From: Marixanthomonas ophiurae
Lineage (GTDB): Bacteria; Bacteroidota; Bacteroidia; Flavobacteriales; Flavobacteriaceae
Assembly (NCBI RefSeq): GCF_003413745.1
Contig: NZ_QVID01000001.1
Span: 1,550,001-1,614,000, forward strand
Reading direction: 5' to 3'
Length of the DNA stretch: 64,000 bases
Positions 17,706 to 28,249 of the stretch are shown in pieces. Below the pieces are notes generated by a model, which made no database searches, was not told the origin of the DNA, and worked only from the letters and a program-made list of their open reading frames with translations. The position numbers were made by a program, and so were the translations under genes. Each line of letters starts with the position of its first letter. Positions within the stretch are counted from its first letter, which is position 1.

Positions 17706-18443
17706 TTATTTAGTAGCTATATAAATGGTGGCTACGCCAAAAGTTTGTGGTTTGTTTTTCACTTCTATAAACCCAGTTTTGCGTAAAATATTGTTTAAGA
17801 TTTCTCCATGTGGAAAAACAGAAGCACTTTCGCTTAAATATTTGTAAGCTACTTTGTCTTTTGAAAAAACACGTCCTATAAACGGCATTATGCCTTTGGT
17901 GTAAATAGAATAGCCTTGTTTAAATGGAAACTTTTTAGGAACTGATGTTTCTAAAATAACAAAAATTCCTCCTTTTTTTAGAACCCTTAAAATTTCAGAA
18001 AGGCCTTTTTCAAGGTTCTCAAAGTTTCGAATCCCAAACGAAACGGTTATTGCATCGAAGGTGTTATCATCAAATGGTAATGCTTCGGAATCTCCTTTTA
18101 CAAAACCAACTTTATTTTCTAATGGGGTTCCTTCTACTTTTTTTCGGGCTACGGAAAGCATTCCTTCAGAAAGGTCTAATCCTATAATTTTTGATGCCTC
18201 GCTGGTTTTTGCAAATTGTACAGCAAGGTCACCAGTGCCCGTTGCAATATCAAGAATAGCATCTGGTTTGGTGTTTAGAACCATCTTGATTACTTTTTTT
18301 CGCCACTTTATATCGCTTCCTAATGAGATAACACGGTTTAACCCGTCATATTCACCAGAAATGGTGTCGAACATTTTTTCAACCTGCTGCTTTTTATTTT
18401 CGGCAGAACCTTTGTAGGGTGTCACTTTTTTTTCTGAACTCAT
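17706..18443 (-). CDS. ubiE: Demethylmenaquinone/ubiquinone C-methyltransferase UbiE (MenG)
   Basis: UbiE/MenG methylates demethylmenaquinone, the last step of menaquinone synthesis, which supplies the quinone used by the NQR complex encoded later in the window. I start it at the ATG at 18441-18443 (MSSEKKVTPYK), giving 245 residues as usual. The open frame runs 25 codons further upstream without similarity. The SAM-binding loop is ILDIATGTGDLAVQFAK near residue 62, and VSFGIRNFENLEKGLSE near 130 is a UbiE signature. It is followed immediately by porT and divergent from trkA with about 160 bases between. Confidence 0.96.
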   Translation of the reverse strand: MSSEKKVTPYKGSAENKKQQVEKMFDTISGEYDGLNRVISLGSDIKWRKKVIKMVLNTKPDAILDIATGTGDLAVQFAKTSEASKIIGLDLSEGMLSVARKKVEGTPLENKVGFVKGDSEALPFDDNTFDAITVSFGIRNFENLEKGLSEILRVLKKGGIFVILETSVPKKFPFKQGYSIYTKGIMPFIGRVFSKDKVAYKYLSESASVFPHGEILNNILRKTGFIEVKNKPQTFGVATIYIATK

Positions 18444-18576
18444 AGCAAAAGCAAAACTACGTTTTTTTTGATAGTTGTATGCCATCACATATAGATTTTG
18501 AGATAGAAACTCTAACATTATTTTTTAAGTTAATATAGATTTATAAATACTTCTTAATAACTAATTTTAAATTACA

Positions 18577-18584
18577 TAACTTTG
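18577..18584 (+). promoter_or_regulatory. -7 box of the trkA-trkH promoter
   Basis: TAACTTTG followed by C lies 22 bases before the trkA ATG and matches TAnnTTTG. No convincing -33 TTTG is present at the expected distance. Confidence 0.55.
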
Positions 18585-18606
18585 CCACACTTATTAGAAG
18601 ACGTTT

Positions 18607-19956
18607 ATGAAGATTATTATTGCCGGTGCCGGTGAAGTGGGATTTCATTTAGCTAAATTGCTGTCTTACGAGTCTCAAGATATTACCCTTATAGATACCA
18701 AAAAAGAATCTTTGGCATATGCGGATACCCATTTGGATATTCGTGTGGTAAAGGGTGACGCTACTTCAATTTCTGTTTTGAAAGATTCGAAAATAGCTTC
18801 TACAGATCTCGTAATCGCTGTGACCTCTAGTGAAACTACTAACATAACGGTTTGTGTCTTGGCAAAGCAATTGGGGGCCAAACGGACAGTAGCTCGTATT
18901 TCAAATACTGAGTTTATTGAGAAAAAGGATGAGGTAGGTTTTACTAAATTTGGGATAGACGAACTCATTTCCCCAGAAGCACTTGCCGCTAATGAAATTG
19001 CTTTGTTGTTAGGCCAAAGTGCTTTTAATGACACTTACGAATTTGAGGGTGGAGCCCTGACCATGATTGGGCTAAACTTATCCCGTACTGCAGCTTTTGT
19101 AGGCAAAACTGTAAAAGAGGTAGGTGATTTAAATCCAGACTTAAAATATGTACCACTAGCTATACAGCGTTTCGGAACACAATATACCTTAATACCAAGG
19201 GGAGATACGCAGTTTAAAGAAGGGGATCAAGTATACTTTACAACTACTGAGAAAGGCGTTGAAGAAATGTTTCATCTTACTGGAAAAGTGAGAGAAGATA
19301 TTAAAAACGTAATGATTCTTGGAGGAAGTAAAATAGGGTATAAAACAGCTCAAGATCTCTGTAAAAATAGCTTTAAGGTAAAACTAATCGAAAGTAGTAA
19401 GGACAAAGCTTTTGATATAGCTGACGATATTCCTAGTTGTCTTGTCATCAATGGAGATGGTAGAAATGTAGATTTACTGCAAGAAGAATCTATTAACGAG
19501 ATGGATGCGTTTATAGCAGTTACTGGAAACAGTGAGACCAATATCATGTCTTGTTTGGTTGCAAAATCTAAAGGTGTAAAAAAAACCATCGCTTTGGTCG
19601 AAAATATGGATTATTTTCAATTATCACAATCCATAGGTATTGATACTTTAATTAACAAGAAGCTTTTAGCTGCCAATAATATATTTCGGTATGTTAGAAA
19701 AGGTGAGGTTGTGGCTATGACAAAGCTTAACAACATGAATGCAGAGCTTTTGGAGTTTAGAGTTACCACTTCTTCAAAAGTATGCGACAAAAAAATAAAG
19801 GATATTGATTTGCCTAGATCTGCTGTTATAGGAGGGGTTGTAAGAGATGGTGAAGGTTTGATCGCTTTAGGTGATTTTAAAATTAAAAATGGCGATCATA
19901 TTGTAATTTGCTGTTTACCACAATCTATTAATAAGGTGGAAAAACTCTTTGTATAA
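18607..19956 (+). CDS. trkA: Trk potassium uptake regulatory subunit TrkA
   Basis: TrkA is the cytoplasmic nucleotide-binding ring protein that gates the TrkH potassium channel. The 449 residues contain two RCK modules. The first Rossmann loop is IAGAGEVGFHLAKLL at residue 3 and the second is LGGSKIGYKTAQDL at about residue 240. Each is followed by an RCK_C subdomain (about 150-215 and 365-449). The stop overlaps the trkH start by one base (TAATG), so the pair is translationally coupled. It matches the E. coli TrkA two-repeat length. Confidence 0.97.
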   Translation: MKIIIAGAGEVGFHLAKLLSYESQDITLIDTKKESLAYADTHLDIRVVKGDATSISVLKDSKIASTDLVIAVTSSETTNITVCVLAKQLGAKRTVARISNTEFIEKKDEVGFTKFGIDELISPEALAANEIALLLGQSAFNDTYEFEGGALTMIGLNLSRTAAFVGKTVKEVGDLNPDLKYVPLAIQRFGTQYTLIPRGDTQFKEGDQVYFTTTEKGVEEMFHLTGKVREDIKNVMILGGSKIGYKTAQDLCKNSFKVKLIESSKDKAFDIADDIPSCLVINGDGRNVDLLQEESINEMDAFIAVTGNSETNIMSCLVAKSKGVKKTIALVENMDYFQLSQSIGIDTLINKKLLAANNIFRYVRKGEVVAMTKLNNMNAELLEFRVTTSSKVCDKKIKDIDLPRSAVIGGVVRDGEGLIALGDFKIKNGDHIVICCLPQSINKVEKLFV

Positions 19957-21461
19957 TGCGATCCTTTGCAAGGCTTAATCTAAAAATCATAATTCACCTT
20001 TTGGGGTTGCTATTAGTAGTAAACGCTGGTTTTATGTTTTTATCTGCATTGGTTAGCTTTATTTATAAGGATGGCGTTGTTTTACAAATTTTCAATGCAG
20101 GCCTGATTACAATGGCAATAGGTGCAATTTCCATGTTAGTCACTCGGAATCACCGTAAAGAAATTCAGAAAAGAGAAGGATATCTTATTGTAGCTTTTGG
20201 ATGGCTAACAATGTCCTTGGCAGGAACGTTACCGTATATGCTAAGTGGGGCAATACCCAGTATTACCAATGCTTTTTTTGAAACTATGAGTGGATATACC
20301 ACTACAGGTGCTTCTATATTAAGTGATATAGAAAGTATCCCAAAAGGCGTGCTTTTTTGGCGAAGTATCACACATTGGATTGGAGGAATGGGGATTATCG
20401 TATTAGCCATTGCTATTCTGCCTTTGTTAGGGATTGGTGGTATGCAATTATTTTCTGCCGAAGCACCGGGTCCTGGCGGTGATAAGTTACATCCACGTAT
20501 TACAGATACCGCTAAACGGTTGTGGATTATCTATGTAGGTTATACGTTAATTGAAACCTTGTTGTTGAAATTAGCAGGAATGAGTTTTTTCGACGCTATA
20601 AATCATTCGTTAAGTACATTGAGTACAGGTGGTTTTTCAACTAAAAATGCAAGCGTAGCTTATTGGAATGACCAACCTATTATACAGTATATTATTATTC
20701 TGTTTATGTTTTTGGCAGGTACTAACTTTGTACTGAGCTATTTTGCATTTAAAACTAAATTTTCTAAAGTTTTTAGGGATGATGAGTTTAAGTTTTATTG
20801 TTTATTTATAGGTTCTTTTACTGTCATAGCTACCTTACTTATCTATTTTAAAGCAGATATTTCACTATCTTCAATAGAGCATAGCATGGTGTGGGGAAGA
20901 TTAGAAAGTTCTTTCCGGCACGGATTGTTTCAAGTACTTGCTATTATTACTACCACAGGGTTTGTTTCAGCAGATTATACATTATGGACACCATTTCTTA
21001 CCATATTCTTTTTCGGTCTGATGTTTTTGGGTGGTTCCGCTGGTTCTACTGCTGGAGGTATTAAGATTGTACGTCATTTAATCATGATTAAAAATGGAGT
21101 ATTGGAATTTAAACGTGCGCTGCATCCCAATGCTATTTTACCTGTACGGTATAATAATAAGGCTGTGGGGCAACCTATTGTGTATAATATATTAGGATTC
21201 TTTATTCTATATATGCTCTCATTTATAGTCGGGGTACTAGTTTTCTCTTGGTTGGGATTAGATTTTAAAACAGCATTAGGTGGTGCTGCCTCTTCTTTGG
21301 GGAATGTTGGTCCCGCATTGGGCGATCTTGGGCCTGTAGATAATTACGGGATATTGCCCGATGCTGCCAAATGGTGGGCTTCGTTTTTAATGTTGATTGG
21401 TCGTTTGGAGCTTTTTACAGTATTAATTTTATTAACACCTTTCTTTTGGCGAAACCGCTAA
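19956..21461 (+). CDS. trkH: Trk potassium transporter membrane subunit TrkH
   Basis: TrkH is the K+-translocating membrane protein of the Trk system. The 501 residues have about 10 membrane segments arranged as four pore repeats. Filter-like loops can be read at TMSGYTTTGASIL, STLSTGGFSTKNAS, IITTTGFVSADYT and GAASSLGNVGPALG. The positively charged RITDTAKRLW segment is typical. It is transcribed with trkA. Together they take up K+ against a gradient, which matters in a saline habitat. The gene converges on purT with a 32-base gap. Confidence 0.97.
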   Translation: MRSFARLNLKIIIHLLGLLLVVNAGFMFLSALVSFIYKDGVVLQIFNAGLITMAIGAISMLVTRNHRKEIQKREGYLIVAFGWLTMSLAGTLPYMLSGAIPSITNAFFETMSGYTTTGASILSDIESIPKGVLFWRSITHWIGGMGIIVLAIAILPLLGIGGMQLFSAEAPGPGGDKLHPRITDTAKRLWIIYVGYTLIETLLLKLAGMSFFDAINHSLSTLSTGGFSTKNASVAYWNDQPIIQYIIILFMFLAGTNFVLSYFAFKTKFSKVFRDDEFKFYCLFIGSFTVIATLLIYFKADISLSSIEHSMVWGRLESSFRHGLFQVLAIITTTGFVSADYTLWTPFLTIFFFGLMFLGGSAGSTAGGIKIVRHLIMIKNGVLEFKRALHPNAILPVRYNNKAVGQPIVYNILGFFILYMLSFIVGVLVFSWLGLDFKTALGGAASSLGNVGPALGDLGPVDNYGILPDAAKWWASFLMLIGRLELFTVLILLTPFFWRNR

Positions 21462-21493
21462 GATTAAACAAATCTAACTTTGAGAAAACTGAA

Positions 21494-22657
<1,164 letters not shown>

Positions 22658-22672
22658 GAAAAGGGGTTTAAT

Positions 22673-23863
22673 TTATTCTGAAAGAACTTTTTTAATTCGT
22701 TTCATTGCTTCCACGATATCAGCTTCTGAAGCTGCATAGGAAAGACGAATGCAATTAGGGTCACCAAAGGCTTCACCTGTAACGGTTGCAACTAGGGCTT
22801 CTTCTAGCAAGAACAATGAAAAATCGGTTGCATTATTTATTTTAGCTCCTTTTATTGTTTTTCCGAAGAAACTTGAAACATCTGGAAATACATAAAAAGC
22901 ACCTTCAGGCTCATTGGTTTTCATCCCTGGAATTTCAGAAAGTAGATCTAATATTAGTTTTCTCCGGCTTTTAAAAGCCTCTACCATATATTGAATCTTA
23001 CTTGGTGATTCTTCTAGAGCAGTTATGACAGCACGTTGCGCAATGCAGTTGGTGCCACTGGTAACTTGTCCTTGCATTTTTGTACAAGCTTTGGCAATCC
23101 ATTCTGGTGCGCCAATATAACCAATTCTCCAACCCGTCATCGCATACGCTTTTGAAACTCCGTTTACAGTAACGGTGCGATCATACATATCGTCAAATTG
23201 TGCCATAGAAGCGTGTTGTCCTGTAAAATTGATATGTTCATATATTTCGTCACTGATTACAATAATATCAGGATGTTTTACCAGCACATCAGCTAAGGCA
23301 CGAAGCTCCTCTTGGCTATAAACCGAACCGCTTGGGTTGCAAGGGGAGCTGTACATAATCATTTTAGTTTTTGGGGTAATCGCCGCTTCTAGGGCTTTAG
23401 GTGTAACTTTAAAGTCGCTTTCAATACTGGTTTTTATTTCAACCGGTACGCCTTCGGCCACTTTTGCAATATCGCTGTAGCTTACCCAATATGGTGCGGG
23501 TAATAAAACTTCATCGCCTTTATTCAGTAAAACTTGAGCTAAATTAGCTAATGATTGTTTTGCTCCTGTGGAAACCACAATTTGTGAAAGCTTATAATCT
23601 AGATTGTTGTCCCGTTTAAACTTTTTAATGATGGCCTGTTTTAATTCTCTATAGCCATCAACGGGTGTGTACGCGTGATAATCTTCTTGAATGGCTTTTA
23701 TTGCTGCATCTTTAACAAATTCAGGAACAGTAAAATCTGGTTCGCCTAGGCTTAGGCCGATTATATCTTTTCCTTCCTCTCGAAGTTCTCTTGCTTTGGC
23801 AGCCATGGCAAGTGTTGCCGATGTGGCCATTTTATTAACGCGATCAGAAAGTTGTTGGTTCAT
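22673..23863 (-). CDS. Class I/II aspartate-type aminotransferase
   Basis: This 396-residue PLP-dependent fold-type I aminotransferase is most like the bacterial AspB/AspC subgroup Ib, which interconverts aspartate and oxaloacetate and sometimes aromatic amino acids. The PLP lysine lies in VNGVSKAYAMTGWRIGYIG near residue 238. VISDEIYEHINF near 202 holds the PLP-pyridine aspartate. YSSPCNPSGSVY near 170 and CIRLSYA near 372 contain substrate-carboxylate ligands. It lies 12 bases downstream of the desaturase gene and 15 bases upstream of purT. Substrate preference cannot be fixed from sequence. Confidence 0.93.
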   Translation of the reverse strand: MNQQLSDRVNKMATSATLAMAAKARELREEGKDIIGLSLGEPDFTVPEFVKDAAIKAIQEDYHAYTPVDGYRELKQAIIKKFKRDNNLDYKLSQIVVSTGAKQSLANLAQVLLNKGDEVLLPAPYWVSYSDIAKVAEGVPVEIKTSIESDFKVTPKALEAAITPKTKMIMYSSPCNPSGSVYSQEELRALADVLVKHPDIIVISDEIYEHINFTGQHASMAQFDDMYDRTVTVNGVSKAYAMTGWRIGYIGAPEWIAKACTKMQGQVTSGTNCIAQRAVITALEESPSKIQYMVEAFKSRRKLILDLLSEIPGMKTNEPEGAFYVFPDVSSFFGKTIKGAKINNATDFSLFLLEEALVATVTGEAFGDPNCIRLSYAASEADIVEAMKRIKKVLSE

Positions 23864-23875
23864 AGTTATAGGAGG

Positions 23876-24976
23876 TTATGCTGGTATTGCGGGCTTTAAA
23901 CCCATTTGTTTTAAGTACTTAAAATGCGCTATAATGGCACCTCTTGTTGTTTTGTATTCATTGTATGGTAAGTTGAACTCCAAAGCTGTTTCTCGTACAA
24001 TTTCAGAAATTTTAGAATAATGCACGTGACTGATATTTGGAAAAATATGATGTTCTACTTGGTGATTCAGTCCGCCTGTAAACCAATTTACCAATTTATT
24101 CTTGGTCGAAAAATTAACGGTGGTAAACAATTGATGAATGGCCCAGGTGTTTTTCATATTTCCTGTTTTGTCGGGCAAAGGCATATCGGTGTCTTCTACA
24201 ATATGTGCCAATTGGAAAACGATACTTAGAATCAATCCTGCCACATAGTGCATAATGAAAAAGCCGATTAATATTTTCCACCAGGCAATGTTGAAAAATA
24301 ATATTGGGATTGCAATCCAAACTCCCATATAAATAATTTTTGTAATTATTAACAAACTCCATTGTGTAATGGGTTTTGGTAGTTTTCCGTAAGAAAGCTT
24401 TTTAGACAAATAGCGTTTGGTTTGTTTAAAATCGGTTGTTAATGCCCAATTAAATGTGAGCAAACCGTATAAGAAAACACTGTAATATTGTTGAAATTTA
24501 TGAAAACGACGCCATTTAGCGTGTTTAGAAAACCGAATGATACGACCCGCTTCCATATCTTCATCGTGTCCATGTATGTTGGTGTAAGTATGGTGTAATA
24601 CATTATGTTGTACCTGCCAATTATAAACGTTACCCGCTAAAATATACATACTGCCACCCATGAGCTTATTAATCCATTTTTTAGAAGAATAGGAGCCATG
24701 ATTAGCATCGTGCATAACGTTCATACCTACACCAGCCATTCCCACACCCATGATAATGGTGAAAAGTATTTGTGCCCAAGTAGGGAAGTCTAATGTTAAC
24801 AGCAAAAAATAGGGAGTAAGGTAGAGCGAAAACATCACAATTGCCTTTACGTGTATTTTCCAATTACCGGTGCGTTGTATCTCGTTTTCCTTGAAATAGG
24901 AGTTTACGCGTTTATTCAGCGTTCTGAAAAATTTAGCAGAATCAACGCGCGAAAATTTTATATGAGGAGTGTTCAC
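23876..24976 (-). CDS. Membrane fatty acid desaturase
   Basis: This 366-residue diiron membrane desaturase introduces a double bond in acyl chains. Three histidine clusters are visible: HDANHGS near residue 88, HNVLHH near 124 and the front-end-type HQVEHH near 305. The hydrophobic stretches between them fit four membrane spans. No N-terminal cytochrome b5 domain is present. It is the first gene of a tight operon with the aminotransferase and purT, and it is divergent from rsmG. It probably adjusts membrane fluidity in the cold, which is an inference from the family. Regiospecificity is unknown. Confidence 0.9.
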   Translation of the reverse strand: MNTPHIKFSRVDSAKFFRTLNKRVNSYFKENEIQRTGNWKIHVKAIVMFSLYLTPYFLLLTLDFPTWAQILFTIIMGVGMAGVGMNVMHDANHGSYSSKKWINKLMGGSMYILAGNVYNWQVQHNVLHHTYTNIHGHDEDMEAGRIIRFSKHAKWRRFHKFQQYYSVFLYGLLTFNWALTTDFKQTKRYLSKKLSYGKLPKPITQWSLLIITKIIYMGVWIAIPILFFNIAWWKILIGFFIMHYVAGLILSIVFQLAHIVEDTDMPLPDKTGNMKNTWAIHQLFTTVNFSTKNKLVNWFTGGLNHQVEHHIFPNISHVHYSKISEIVRETALEFNLPYNEYKTTRGAIIAHFKYLKQMGLKPAIPA

Positions 24977-25106
24977 TTAGTTTGAATTAGTACAGAATTT
25001 CTTCTGAAAAATTAATGGATAAAAATACATATCTTTAAACAAATACCCTGCCGCAATTATGGAAAATTTATTCATAAACCATACTTTTACAACTTAAACC
25101 ATTGGA

Positions 25107-25736
25107 ATGGACTTGATTTTAAAATATTTTCCGCATCTATCTGATAAGCAGCAAGATCAATTTGAAAAACTAGAAACACTTTACCAGGATTGGAATCTAA
25201 AAATAAACGTGGTTTCCCGAAAGGATATTGATGAGTTGTACTTGCGTCACGTGCTACATTCACTTGGGATTGCTAAAGTTCAATCCTTTAAAAAAGATGC
25301 AAGGATTTTAGATGTTGGTACTGGTGGAGGTTTTCCCGGTATTCCTTTGGCGATTTTATTTCCAGACACGCACTTTCATTTAGTAGATAGTATTGGAAAA
25401 AAAATTAAAGTGGTTGAAGAGGTTTCGCAAGGATTAGGCTTGAAAAATATAGAAATAACCAATGATCGAGCCGAAAATATTACGGGTCAATACGACTTTA
25501 TAGTTAGTCGTGCCGTGGCTCAAATGGAAACCTTTGTACGTTGGGTAAAAGGTAGAATAGCCAAAAAAAGCTTACACGAACTTAAAAATGGAATCTTGTA
25601 TTTAAAAGGTGGTGATCTTACCGAGGAGCTCGCTACCTATCCAAAAACGACCATTTATAATTTAACCGATTACTTTGAAGAAGATTTCTTTGAAACAAAA
25701 AGTGTGGTACATTTGCCTTTAAAATTTAAGGGATAA
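25107..25736 (+). CDS. rsmG: 16S rRNA (guanine-527-N7)-methyltransferase RsmG
   Basis: RsmG (GidB) methylates G527 of 16S rRNA in the decoding region. The 209-residue length is usual. The signature SAM loop ILDVGTGGGFPGIPLAI lies at about residue 68, and ENITGQYDFIVSRAVAQM near 130 is typical. The start ATG at 25107 is supported by the conserved opening YFPHLSDKQQDQFEKL. It is monocistronic, divergent from the desaturase gene, and ends 16 bases from the convergent Nudix gene. Confidence 0.96.
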   Translation: MDLILKYFPHLSDKQQDQFEKLETLYQDWNLKINVVSRKDIDELYLRHVLHSLGIAKVQSFKKDARILDVGTGGGFPGIPLAILFPDTHFHLVDSIGKKIKVVEEVSQGLGLKNIEITNDRAENITGQYDFIVSRAVAQMETFVRWVKGRIAKKSLHELKNGILYLKGGDLTEELATYPKTTIYNLTDYFEEDFFETKSVVHLPLKFKG

Positions 25737-25752
25737 TTTTTTCTGAAAAAGA

Positions 25753-26310
25753 CTATTGTTTTATTTCGTTCATTTTGTGAAACAAAAACCATCGCAAGCC
25801 AATAATAATGTTTGCATCTTTAATTTCTTTTGAAATAGATAAGCCTATTTCGGCAACAGTTATTTTTACTAATTGGATGTCTTCATTTTCAGTTTCAACA
25901 CCACCACCTTTTTCATTTTTATCCTTTAAAGAAACTTGTTCTGTAGAACCTCCTGAAGATGTGTAAAACTGAGATACAAGTTGAGGTTTTGTAATTTGAT
26001 AGCCTAACTCTTCGAGGACTTCACGTTCCATGTAGCTTGATGGGTTTTTACCTTTTTTCAAAGAGCCTGCAGGTATTTCCAGTATCCAGCCTTCATTGTG
26101 TTGTGTAGTAGGATATCTAAATTGGTTGGTTAATAAAATACTGTCTGTGTCACTTTCATAAAGCACAATAGCAACGGAGTCACCTCTGTGAAAAGCTAGC
26201 CGTTCTGTTTTAATAACGTCACTTTTAAAACTATCATAGGTGGTTTCAGCTTTTAACATTTTATAATGATCATTAAAAACTACGCGTTCATTTGCAATGG
26301 AATATTTCAT
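25753..26310 (-). CDS. Nudix hydrolase (NDP-sugar pyrophosphatase type)
   Basis: This 185-residue Nudix protein resembles ADP-ribose or GDP-mannose pyrophosphatases (NudF/NudK group), which cleave nucleotide sugars to a nucleoside monophosphate and a sugar phosphate. The Nudix helix REVLEELGY is intact and contains the catalytic metal-binding glutamates. The first glutamate of the consensus G-x5-E is Lys here (AGSLKKGKNPSSY), a position that is usually structural and not catalytic. LTNQFRYPTTQHNEGWILEIPAG before the box is typical of the subgroup. It lies 50 bases after the pruA terminator. The substrate is not determined. Confidence 0.88.
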   Translation of the reverse strand: MKYSIANERVVFNDHYKMLKAETTYDSFKSDVIKTERLAFHRGDSVAIVLYESDTDSILLTNQFRYPTTQHNEGWILEIPAGSLKKGKNPSSYMEREVLEELGYQITKPQLVSQFYTSSGGSTEQVSLKDKNEKGGGVETENEDIQLVKITVAEIGLSISKEIKDANIIIGLRWFLFHKMNEIKQ

Positions 26311-26361
26311 AGTAAAAAGATACAGTAAAGAGGTTTAAAAATATTTAAAAAAGTATAAAAA

Positions 26362-26380
26362 AGCCCCTAAATCAGGGGCT
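26362..26380 (-). terminator. Terminator after pruA
   Basis: AGCCCCT (26362-26368) pairs with AGGGGCT (26374-26380), with A-rich and T-rich flanks on both sides. It lies 26 bases after the pruA stop and separates it from the Nudix gene. Confidence 0.88.
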
Positions 26381-26406
26381 TTTTTGTATTGAATCAATTT
26401 AAATGA

Positions 26407-28038
26407 TTAATCTTCACCTAAAAATGGGTATCTATAATCTGTTGGTGAAACAAAGGTTTCTTTCACCATACGAGGAGAAATCCAACGGTATAGGTTTAAC
26501 TTACTTCCAGCTTTGTCATTTGTTCCACTCGCTCTAGCACCACCAAATGGTTGTTGTCCTACAACAGCACCTGTAGGTTTATCGTTTAAGTAGAAGTTTC
26601 CAGCTGCATTTTCAAGAATATCAACTCCTTGTTGCAATGCGTAACGATCTTCACTAAATACAGCACCAGTTAAAGCGTATTCACTAGTTTCATCAACTAA
26701 ATGAAGGGTTTCTTCCCATTTTTCATCTTCGTATACATAAATGGTTACTACAGGTCCGAAAAGCTCAGTACACATAGTGGTGTATTTCGGGTCTTCAGTT
26801 TTAATAACTGTAGGTTGAATGAAATATCCTTCGCTTTTGTCATATTCACCACCAGCTACAATCTCTGCATTATCATCTTTTTTAGCTTGGTCTATATAAC
26901 TTGCTAACTTATCAAAAGAACCTTCATGGATTACTGCATTAATGAAGTTATCCATATTTTCAGGGGTTCCCATTTTAAAGGATTTTAAATCTTCCTGAAC
27001 ATATTTTTTCACATCATTCCAAATACTTTTAGGAATATAGCAACGACTAGCAGCACTACATTTTTGACCTTGAAATTCAAAAGCACCTCTTGAAATAGCG
27101 GTTGCTACTTGCTTCGGGTTTGAAGTTTTGTGTGCGATGATAAAGTCTTTTCCACCTGTTTCTCCAACAATACGAGGGTATGTTTTGTAATTATGTATGT
27201 TGTTTCCTATTTGTTGCCAAATATTTTTAAATACATTAGTAGATCCTGTAAAGTGCAAGCCGCTAAAGTCTGGACTTGCCAATACTGTGTCAGTAATCAT
27301 TTCTGGATCACCCATTACCATATTGATAACACCGTCTGGTACACCAGCTTCTTTAAATACATCTAACACTACTTTTGCTGAATATACTTGGCTGTCACTT
27401 GGTTTCCAAATTGCAACGTTCCCCATTAATGCCGCACTAGACGGAAGGTTTCCGGCAATAGCTGTAAAATTAAATGGCGTAATTGCGTAAACGAATCCTT
27501 CTAATGGCCGGTATTCTAATCTATTCCACGCAGCCGATGTAGATTCTGGTTGCTCTTTGTAGATTTCAATCATTGACTGAACGTTGAAACGTAAAAAGTC
27601 AATCAATTCACAAGCGGAATCAATTTCAGCTTGAAAAATATTTTTAGACTGCCCCAACATGGTAGCGGCATTAATTTTTGCTCGGTATGGCCCAGCAATT
27701 AATTCGGCAGCGCGAAGAAAAATGGCAGCACGGTTTTCCCATGGCATGGTAGCCCATTTTTTTCTAGCTTCAAGAGCACCTTCAATTGCATCTTCAATGT
27801 GCTTTTTTTCAGCTTTATGATACACGCCTAAAGCGTGTTTGTGATCGTGTGGAGGCGCCATAGTAGCAGTGTCTCCAGTTTCTATATGTTTCCCATTAAT
27901 GTAAAGAGGCACGTCTATAGTGCTGTTGTACATTTCTTTATAGGCTTTTAAAACTTCTTCTCGTTCAGGAGTTCCGGGAGCGTAGCTCAAGATTGGCTCG
28001 TTTTCGGCTACCGGTACTTCAAAAAATCCTTTTCCCAT
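26407..28038 (-). CDS. pruA: L-glutamate gamma-semialdehyde (P5C) dehydrogenase
   Basis: This enzyme oxidises pyrroline-5-carboxylate/glutamate semialdehyde to glutamate with NAD+, the second step of proline degradation. The 543-residue single-domain form is the mammalian-like type common in Bacteroidota. The catalytic cysteine is in FEFQGQKCSAASRCYIP near residue 325. The general base glutamate is in RIVGETGGKDF near 290, and NAD contacts lie in ITPFNFTAIAGNLP near 186. It is monocistronic with its own promoter box and terminator. proCBA elsewhere in the window covers synthesis, so both directions of proline metabolism are represented. Confidence 0.96.
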   Translation of the reverse strand: MGKGFFEVPVAENEPILSYAPGTPEREEVLKAYKEMYNSTIDVPLYINGKHIETGDTATMAPPHDHKHALGVYHKAEKKHIEDAIEGALEARKKWATMPWENRAAIFLRAAELIAGPYRAKINAATMLGQSKNIFQAEIDSACELIDFLRFNVQSMIEIYKEQPESTSAAWNRLEYRPLEGFVYAITPFNFTAIAGNLPSSAALMGNVAIWKPSDSQVYSAKVVLDVFKEAGVPDGVINMVMGDPEMITDTVLASPDFSGLHFTGSTNVFKNIWQQIGNNIHNYKTYPRIVGETGGKDFIIAHKTSNPKQVATAISRGAFEFQGQKCSAASRCYIPKSIWNDVKKYVQEDLKSFKMGTPENMDNFINAVIHEGSFDKLASYIDQAKKDDNAEIVAGGEYDKSEGYFIQPTVIKTEDPKYTTMCTELFGPVVTIYVYEDEKWEETLHLVDETSEYALTGAVFSEDRYALQQGVDILENAAGNFYLNDKPTGAVVGQQPFGGARASGTNDKAGSKLNLYRWISPRMVKETFVSPTDYRYPFLGED

Positions 28039-28081
28039 AGGTATATTAATTTTTTATCGGTTCGTACTTATTATAAGGCTG

Positions 28082-28089
28082 CAAAGGTA
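28082..28089 (-). promoter_or_regulatory. -7 box of the pruA promoter
   Basis: On the minus strand this reads TACCTTTG followed by C, a TAnnTTTG match about 43 bases before the pruA start codon. The -33 TTTG is not clear. Confidence 0.5.
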
Positions 28090-28249
28090 CAAATTTAGGT
28101 TGGAGAATTTGTGTTATGGGGTTGTTAAGTTATTCGTTTATAGAAGCTGACAGAGCTTGTTTTTTAAAGAGAAACTTTGCCTAGTTGATATCACAGATTG
28201 GGCTGTGTTTTTTGTAATTTTCAAGAAGAATTATAGACTATTATAAAAT

